DNA of 9,564 bases, from positions 1 through 9,564 of the forward strand of contig JBEKPV010000132.1 in NCBI GenBank assembly GCA_049520395.1, in the 5' to 3' direction. Shown one piece after another: positions 5,363 through 9,564 of the stretch. This stretch comes from UBA1161 sp049520395 (lineage in GTDB: Bacteria > Planctomycetota > Phycisphaerae > Tepidisphaerales > Tepidisphaeraceae). Numbering within the stretch: the first letter of the stretch is position 1; every line of letters starts with the position of its first letter. Position numbers and translations under genes: made by a program. A model generated the notes under the pieces. It had not been told where the DNA came from. It did no database searches and saw only the letters and a list, made by a program, of their open reading frames with translations.

Positions 5363-6301
5363 ATGGCAGGCGAGGGCGATTTCAGAAAAGACCCGCGGCC
5401 GGGCGATCCTATCCGGTCTTATCTCACCGCGCGATACCTGAGCTGGCTGAACGCCGCCGCGCGCTACGTCGATGAGCTGCGGGGGAACTCGGGGGGGGGC
5501 GGGAACAAGACAACGATCAAGCCGCCGGCGCCGTCGACGGACACCGTCCTGGTCAAGAACAATTCCGGCAGCAACGTCGCCCAATTCGGAGTCCTGGGAA
5601 TCTCCGGGCCGCTCATGGATTACGCCACCAACTCGGGGGCGGCATTAGAGCAGGTGGCGTTATCCGGCGTAGCGCCGACGACCAGCGGCACCAACCTTAC
5701 GGGCAAGTTTGTGGTGGCGGCCGAGCCGATCGCGGCGGGGAATATCGGCCGCGCCATCGGCTCGGGGTTCGTATCGGTTCAGGTGAACTTCGCCAATGCC
5801 GGCGATCCATTCGCCGATATCAAGAACAACGACACCACGCAGCTCTCCAGCGGAAGCTCGGGCGCGGCGCAAATCATTTCCAATGTGGGGGGCAGCACGG
5901 GGAAGCAATGGGCCATCGTCCGGCTCGGCCCCGCTGCCGGAACGCCCGGCTTTTGGGCTAAGATCACCGGCAATTCACAGAATGGGTCTAATTTCCGATG
6001 GGGTTACGCATGGAGTCAGGTGGCCAAAACCGCAGCGGGATTTGGCACCAGTGCGTGGACGGTGGTTTCGGGGGGGCTGTCGGGGACGACCAGTTCCCAC
6101 ACGGCCTATTGCGTAACCGAGACGATTAACGGCGCGAGCGGGCTTTTCGGCAACGGCACCAATTCATCCAATTTTCCCAGCGGCGGCTCCGTGCAACCCA
6201 AGCCGTGCCCGAATGGGAACATCGTCTGGATGCGAGCCAATCCGGCGACCGGCGAATATTTGTTCGAGTATCCCAATTCCAACGACGGGCCGTGCACATG
6301 A
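5363..6301 (+). CDS. Probable tail-fibre / structural protein with a Gly-rich hinge
   Basis: A protein of 312 residues. The N-terminus MAGEGDFRKDPRPGDPIRSYLTA.. with YLSWLNAAARYVDELR (25-40) has the look of the short helical 'start of fibre' segment seen in several phage tail proteins (TARxLNxL-type). It is followed by a hinge, GNSGGGGNKTTIKPPAPSTD (41-60). Residues 61-312 are Gly/Ser/Asn/Thr-rich and beta-prone, typical of fibre shafts and knobs. Two Cys (PCPNG and the final GPCT) lie near the end. The start is ATG 5363, with AGGG (5353-5356) 6 nt upstream. Its stop overlaps the next start as ATGA (6298-6301), implying translational coupling. A run of nine G at 5491-5499 lies in the hinge codons. 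No enzymatic motif is seen; the fibre role is inferred from composition and place. Confidence 0.62.
   Translation: MAGEGDFRKDPRPGDPIRSYLTARYLSWLNAAARYVDELRGNSGGGGNKTTIKPPAPSTDTVLVKNNSGSNVAQFGVLGISGPLMDYATNSGAALEQVALSGVAPTTSGTNLTGKFVVAAEPIAAGNIGRAIGSGFVSVQVNFANAGDPFADIKNNDTTQLSSGSSGAAQIISNVGGSTGKQWAIVRLGPAAGTPGFWAKITGNSQNGSNFRWGYAWSQVAKTAAGFGTSAWTVVSGGLSGTTSSHTAYCVTETINGASGLFGNGTNSSNFPSGGSVQPKPCPNGNIVWMRANPATGEYLFEYPNSNDGPCT
5491..5499 (+). other. Homopolymer run of nine G inside a fibre-like gene
   Basis: A G9 run followed by CGGG encodes the Gly hinge of the fibre-like protein. Loss of one G would put the frame into a TAG at 5646-5648. Such runs are prone to strand slippage, and also to sequencing or assembly error. 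Confidence 0.7.
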
Positions 6302-7311
6302 GTCTCGCCGCTTCCCCATCCTTGTTCCCCGGCATCGGCCTACGCGACTGGTGGAATCGCCGCCGCCGTCGCAAGCCGAGGATTCTAGACGCGCTGGGGA
6401 GCGATGCGGACGCCCATCTCTCGGCTAATGCGGCAGTGACGAATTGCTGCTGTAGCGGACCATGTAATGCTTCTGGAAGTATTTGTGCTGGAAATACCCC
6501 GTTTCTGGCGGTTGAGATTTCAGGGGTTTCCGGCGGAACAAGTATAAATGGAGGCTATTGCGTCCCTTATGCAGGAATGACCGATTGCTATGAATACCTA
6601 GTGCCAGCGGCGCTCTATTTTTCGGAGAACCTTGGGCCAAACGGCGATGTACAAATTTCGCTCGGCTTAAATTGCGGCTCGACTTCTGGAGTCTTTTATG
6701 GATATACGCTATTGGCGGCACTCGAGAACGGGAAAACTTACTGCCCAGCCGACGAAATAATTTTGCCATATACGGATGGCACGGGGGCAGGCAGGCCGTT
6801 CTTAAACGACACATCCAACCATATCTCCTTTGCCTTAGACAATGGCTACGCTACGGTTTATTGTCCCCCCGGCTGCTCCATTTTCTGCCAACAAACTTCG
6901 ATACCCAACTCGATCAATATCGCTATTGAATTTATAGTGACCGGCGCGACGACCGACTATAACGGGACTTTCAGCGGAAGCATTCCCGTTACATTCAATT
7001 TTAACAATTTCAACTATGAGTTTTCCGGCACCATCGGTGTATGGAATGTGGTCGGAACCCTCAATCTTACGACCTTATCTGCCGGTTGTAATTGGCAGAT
7101 TGATGAATTGATAATCAACACTGGCTCCCACGAAACGATTTACGAATTTATATTTGATAGCGCCGCTCCATACCAACAAGGGCCGACCACCCCGGACCCA
7201 TCGGGTTCGTATGGCCCCTGGCTTCCTGCCAATAGCTCGGTGACGTTAGGTGCGACTTGCACCATTAACCAGTACACCGGCGGGGAATGGGTAGTAATCG
7301 TGAGTGATTGA
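6298..7311 (+). CDS. Cys-rich, AT-richer presumed fibre / receptor-interaction protein
   Basis: The start is taken as ATG 6298, which overlaps the upstream stop (ATGA). An in-frame start at 6205 would lie deep in the upstream gene. The product has 337 residues. Residues 1-40 are basic (WWNRRRRRKPR) and GC-rich like the neighbours. From about residue 41 (nt 6418 on) base use shifts: 6541-6600 has 25 G+C of 60, against 35 of 60 at 5041-5100. This part contains NCCCSGPCNASGSIC (49-63), further paired Cys (CPPGCSIFC) and many Asn/Thr/Gly/Tyr beta-type segments, ending EWVVIVSD. No membrane segment or catalytic motif is seen. Position at the distal end of the tail cluster suits a tip or receptor-binding protein with a replaced body. 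The family is not recognised. Confidence 0.58.
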   Translation: MSLAASPSLFPGIGLRDWWNRRRRRKPRILDALGSDADAHLSANAAVTNCCCSGPCNASGSICAGNTPFLAVEISGVSGGTSINGGYCVPYAGMTDCYEYLVPAALYFSENLGPNGDVQISLGLNCGSTSGVFYGYTLLAALENGKTYCPADEIILPYTDGTGAGRPFLNDTSNHISFALDNGYATVYCPPGCSIFCQQTSIPNSINIAIEFIVTGATTDYNGTFSGSIPVTFNFNNFNYEFSGTIGVWNVVGTLNLTTLSAGCNWQIDELIINTGSHETIYEFIFDSAAPYQQGPTTPDPSGSYGPWLPANSSVTLGATCTINQYTGGEWVVIVSD

Positions 7312-7315
7312 AAAG

Positions 7316-7732
7316 ATGCCCGACAGAGTATGCGAATCACGAACGCGGTCACGGGAATCGCCAGATGGGAGAGCGAAATGCGCCCTCGGCCTTTTCGGTA
7401 GCAGTCCATCTTTGGCCCAATGCTTTAAGTGTCAGGCCCGGACCATCCCCTCGCTGCTCCGTCACACAATTGGCCCCAGAAATATTGCTTCGAACGATCC
7501 GAAGATCATCGCGCCACCCCAGCCCATCCCGCGCGATCAATGGCCCGTATGGGCAAAGGCTGTGGCATCAAAGGCAAAGAGTCCTGATAAGGGGGTGGGG
7601 GATACCGTGGCGAGGCTCATCGGGCCAACGGGATCGGCGATTTTCAAGGCGTCGTTCAAAGCGATGTTCGGAGTGGATTGCGGCTGCACGGCGCGGCAGG
7701 CGAATTGGAATATCTTATATCGCTACGACTAA
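7316..7732 (+). CDS. Small conserved protein with CFKC and GVGDT...DCGC..RQ motifs
   Basis: ATG 7316 gives 138 residues. A GTG at 7304 would add four residues and overlap the previous gene by 8 nt; ribosome sites are weak for both. The N-terminal third is of low confidence apart from CFKC. The C-terminal half has a well-shaped core: IPRDQWPVWAKAVA, then DKGVGDTVARLIGPTGSAIF, then FGVDCGCTARQANWNILYRY at the end. From memory, 'GVGDT..R..G..G....K......CGC..RQ..LN..Y' recurs at the C-terminus of small uncharacterised proteins in viral and planctomycete-like sequences. The CxxC and CxC pairs could bind a metal, which is inference. It is the last gene before the terminator at 7757, so it probably shares a transcript with the fibre genes. 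Function unknown. Confidence 0.6.
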   Translation: MPDRVCESRTRSRESPDGRAKCALGLFGSSPSLAQCFKCQARTIPSLLRHTIGPRNIASNDPKIIAPPQPIPRDQWPVWAKAVASKAKSPDKGVGDTVARLIGPTGSAIFKASFKAMFGVDCGCTARQANWNILYRYD

Positions 7733-7756
7733 CTCAACTCACATCCCGCCGCCGAC

Positions 7757-7782
7757 ACCCGCGCTATGTCGCGGGTTTTTTT
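7757..7782 (+). terminator. Rho-independent terminator of the tail-gene cluster
   Basis: Stem ACCCGCG (7757-7763), 6-nt loop, stem CGCGGGT (7770-7776), then a T run through 7782. It lies 24 nt past the last + strand stop and 8 nt before the 3' end of the convergent gene. It closes the structural operon. Confidence 0.9.
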
Positions 7783-7789
7783 ATTGCGC

Positions 7790-8329
7790 TCAATGCCCCG
7801 GGGGAATGATAAATTCCTTGGCGGCGACGACCCAATCCCGGGCGCCGTCCACGGCGAGGGCGATGCCGGGCTTGATTTTGCTGACATTTATGGTGGCGCA
7901 AAAGTGCAACTTTGGCATATCCTTGATCACTAAATGCCGCAGCGTTTCGAGCCAGCCGTCCGGGATGTCATTGTAAACAATCAACGGGCGCGTGGCGTGG
8001 GTTAAAAATTGGGCCACCGCTTTGATTTTGGTCTCGGGGCGTATGTGCATGAAGGGCGGGGTGTCGGGGATGATCGAGGCGGCCGGGATTTGGAACGTGC
8101 TGTTATTTACCGACCCGGATTTCTCCTTGATGAAATGAAGGGAATCGTGAGGCGTAAAAACGCTGAGGAAGGATATTCCGCTTAGGTCAAGGAGGCCAAA
8201 ATCGTCTCGCGAGCTCGCGTCGATCCGCAGCAACCCGGCGACCTCGGCGGCGCTGCAGCGCGTGCAGGGAACGACGGTGTTGAATAACGCGATCGAACGT
8301 TTGCCTTTGCAGTCGGGGCAGATTTCCAT
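7790..8329 (-). CDS. Uncharacterised protein with an N-terminal double-CxxC (zinc-ribbon-like) motif
   Basis: A protein of 179 residues starting MEICPDCKGK. ATG 8329 is chosen because AAAGGAG (minus strand, 8343-8337) lies 7 nt upstream; a GTG at 8347 would place the start before this ribosome site. Cys4, Cys7, Cys22 and Cys25 (CPDC...PCTRC) form a likely zinc-binding pair like those in rubredoxin-type or DnaJ-like knuckles. The remainder is a mixed alpha/beta region without a signal peptide or membrane segment. It contains FTPHDSLHFIKEKSG, RPLIVYNDIPDGWLETLRHL and a C-terminal KPGIALAVDGARDWVVAAKEFI. No catalytic motif or family is recognised. It faces the tail cluster across the terminator and lies 33 nt downstream of the acyltransferase on the same strand, so the two may be co-transcribed. 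Confidence 0.7.
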   Translation of the reverse strand: MEICPDCKGKRSIALFNTVVPCTRCSAAEVAGLLRIDASSRDDFGLLDLSGISFLSVFTPHDSLHFIKEKSGSVNNSTFQIPAASIIPDTPPFMHIRPETKIKAVAQFLTHATRPLIVYNDIPDGWLETLRHLVIKDMPKLHFCATINVSKIKPGIALAVDGARDWVVAAKEFIIPPGH

Positions 8330-8336
8330 GGGCGCA

Positions 8337-8343
8337 CTCCTTT
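8337..8343 (-). promoter_or_regulatory. Ribosome-binding site deciding the 8329 start
   Basis: On the minus strand this reads AAAGGAG, 7 nt before ATG 8329. It is the best Shine-Dalgarno match near any start in the window. Confidence 0.75.
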
Positions 8344-8362
8344 GCACCGTTTATCGGCCGGA

Positions 8363-9556
8363 TCACCGGAGGAGGGTGACAGGCGCAGGTCGAATCTTGG
8401 GGTCTAATTCGAATTTCGAGGTTCGAGTTTCGTCATTCCCCGCCTCCCCCGCCTCCCCCGCCTCCCCATATTTCGCGCGGCGCCCCAGGCGCAGGATCGG
8501 GCTTTCCAGGAATCGGAACGAGGCCGCCGCCAGGGCGAGAGTGATGGCGAGGGAGACGAGAGTGAGGACCGCCCCGGGCCAATCGAGCAGCTCCGGCGGA
8601 CGATGGCGGAAAAGGCCGTGCAATAATCCGCTGACGGGCATGTGGATCAAATAGATGCCATACGAGCACCGGCCGAACCAGACCAGCACGCGGCTGCTCA
8701 GCAGGCGCGTCAGACGCGGCTCGGTGTCGAGATAGGCGATCAGGATGAACGCGGCATAAAGCATCGCCAGCCAGGAATGGCGGAAGACGCCGAAATAATC
8801 CTGACGCCATGCCATGACGCCGGCGCCGGAGAGCAGGAATGCGAAAAGCATCCGCAGCGGGCCGCGCCTTTCCATGATCCAGGAGACCAGGAGCGGCCGG
8901 CGAACCAGCAGCGCCAGCAGAGCGCCGGAGAGAAGCGAATCGGACCGAAACGGGGTATCGACGAACGCGTGCAGGCCGGGGGACAAAAAGCGGAGAAGCG
9001 GCGCGGCGACGACGGCCGCGATCGCCACGATGGCAAAGGCGCGGCGCGGGAGGAAATAGACCAGCAGGGGAATGACCAGATAAAACTGCTCTTCGACGGC
9101 CAGCGACCAGGTGCAACCCAGCCAGTTGCCGCCGTAAGTGCCGCGATGGCCCATGAAAAAGTTTTGCGTGAACGTGGCGTAGGACCACAGGGGCAATCGG
9201 TTTTCAAACAGCCAATGAAAGGCGGCCGAGCTCGCCCGCGAACCCAGAACGAGGAGGAGGGCCGCATAGAGGCCGAGGACGAGGAAGTACAAAGGGAAAA
9301 TTCGGCAGAGGCGCCGCAGATAAAACACGCGGAAGAAATTGGACGCGCCGCGATGATCCAGCAGGATGCCGGTGATGAGGAAACCGGAGAGCACGAAAAA
9401 AAGATCGACGCCGCTCCAGGTGATGCCGAACATCAAGTTGACGTGGGCCAGCAGGCTGTGCGGCGCCAGCCGGACCTCGCAGGCCCAGTAATGCCAGAGC
9501 AGCACCAGGAGAATCGCAATGCCCCGGACCCCATCTAATTGCGCGACTCGCTTCAT
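8363..9556 (-). CDS. Membrane acyltransferase, OafA/YrhL (acyltransferase 3) family
   Basis: A protein of 397 residues with about ten hydrophobic segments, expected in the inner membrane, where this family moves acetyl or other acyl groups onto O-antigen, exopolysaccharide or other surface glycans. Family landmarks are present in order: LDGVRGIAILLVLLWHYW with R11-x10-H22, the conserved Arg/His pair in the first helix; GVDLFFVLSGFLITGILL (49-66); FYLRRLCRIFPLYF (78-91); WSLAVEEQFYLVIPLL (150-165); SYGIYLIHMP (298-307); and FRFLESPI (347-354), which normally closes the protein. Residues 363-397 exceed the usual end and are encoded by a 9-bp tandem repeat plus a TTCGAA half-element. The start is ATG 9556; only 8 nt upstream are visible, so its ribosome site and promoter cannot be judged. 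It may be prophage cargo or a host gene. Confidence 0.93.
   Translation of the reverse strand: MKRVAQLDGVRGIAILLVLLWHYWACEVRLAPHSLLAHVNLMFGITWSGVDLFFVLSGFLITGILLDHRGASNFFRVFYLRRLCRIFPLYFLVLGLYAALLLVLGSRASSAAFHWLFENRLPLWSYATFTQNFFMGHRGTYGGNWLGCTWSLAVEEQFYLVIPLLVYFLPRRAFAIVAIAAVVAAPLLRFLSPGLHAFVDTPFRSDSLLSGALLALLVRRPLLVSWIMERRGPLRMLFAFLLSGAGVMAWRQDYFGVFRHSWLAMLYAAFILIAYLDTEPRLTRLLSSRVLVWFGRCSYGIYLIHMPVSGLLHGLFRHRPPELLDWPGAVLTLVSLAITLALAAASFRFLESPILRLGRRAKYGEAGEAGEAGNDETRTSKFELDPKIRPAPVTLLR
8405..8439 (-). repeat. TTCGAA foldback half-element, copy 7, inside the acyltransferase 3' end
   Basis: On the minus strand it begins GGAATGACGAAACTCGAAC and ends CTCGAAATTCGAATTA. The first 18 bases match the right end of copy 6 at 17 positions. 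It lies in frame within the coding sequence, giving NDETRTSKFEL near the protein's C-terminus. Confidence 0.8.
8438..8464 (-). repeat. Three exact copies of a 9-bp tandem repeat
   Basis: CCCCGCCTC is repeated three times head to tail on the + strand. On the minus strand it encodes Gly-Glu-Ala units (GEAGEAGEAG) in the C-terminal extension of the acyltransferase. The unit is a multiple of three, so copy-number change would keep the frame. Confidence 0.88.
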
Positions 9557-9564
9557 GGACTGAT

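Noticed and set aside
7308..7976. + strand ORF of 222 codons spanning the terminator
   Set aside because: It overlaps the 7316-7732 gene in another frame, crosses the intrinsic terminator and runs into the convergent gene; no coherent domain.
8330..8400. Sigma-70-like promoter for the double-CxxC gene
   Set aside because: Only weak hexamer look-alikes are present on the minus strand upstream of 8329, inside the 3' end of the acyltransferase; not enough to call.
8642..9538. + strand ORF of 298 codons
   Set aside because: It lies fully antisense to the acyltransferase, which has clear family motifs. The Gln/Arg/Glu-rich product is the typical complement of a Leu-rich membrane protein.

Overview
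The window is high-GC bacterial DNA carrying the tail end of a phage-type structural gene cluster (a prophage or phage-derived particle) on the + strand, followed by two minus-strand genes. The spaces between genes are packed with short foldback repeats built on TTCGAA. From memory, such repeats and this tape-measure lineage are common in Planctomycetota and related metagenomic genomes. That assignment is tentative; nothing here proves the taxon.

Layout. (1) 1-188: C-terminus of an unidentified protein. (2) 233-319: a 28-residue single-pass membrane peptide with a good ribosome site. (3) 470-952: HK97-gp10-like tail completion/head-tail joining protein. (4) 1122-3137: tail tape measure protein. 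(5) 3339-4205: probable tail-tip or distal tail protein. (6) 4484-5191: a tail protein made largely of two copies of one 85-residue beta-rich domain. (7) 5363-6301, 6298-7311 and 7316-7732: a tight, coupled block of a probable tail-fibre protein, a Cys-rich and AT-richer presumed fibre/receptor protein, and a small Cys-containing conserved protein. This block ends at a clear intrinsic terminator (7757-7782). (8) On the minus strand, a membrane acyltransferase of the OafA/YrhL family (8363-9556) lies upstream of a small double-CxxC protein (7790-8329).

How the parts work together. The + strand genes follow the usual siphophage order: joining/completion, tape measure, tail tip, fibres. Head, terminase, lysis and integrase genes are not in the window, so an intact prophage, a remnant, a tailocin and a gene-transfer-agent-like particle cannot be told apart. 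The acyltransferase could be surface-modifying cargo (lysogenic conversion) or simply the flanking chromosome.

The most unusual aspect is the repeat landscape. Every gap from 189 to 5362 holds copies of a foldback element with matched inverted ends and GC-rich internal hairpins. A second repeat type sits at 4329-4433. One half-element (8405-8439) has become the coding C-terminus of the acyltransferase. Such repeat-swollen gaps are atypical of a freely replicating phage and suggest long residence in the host genome.
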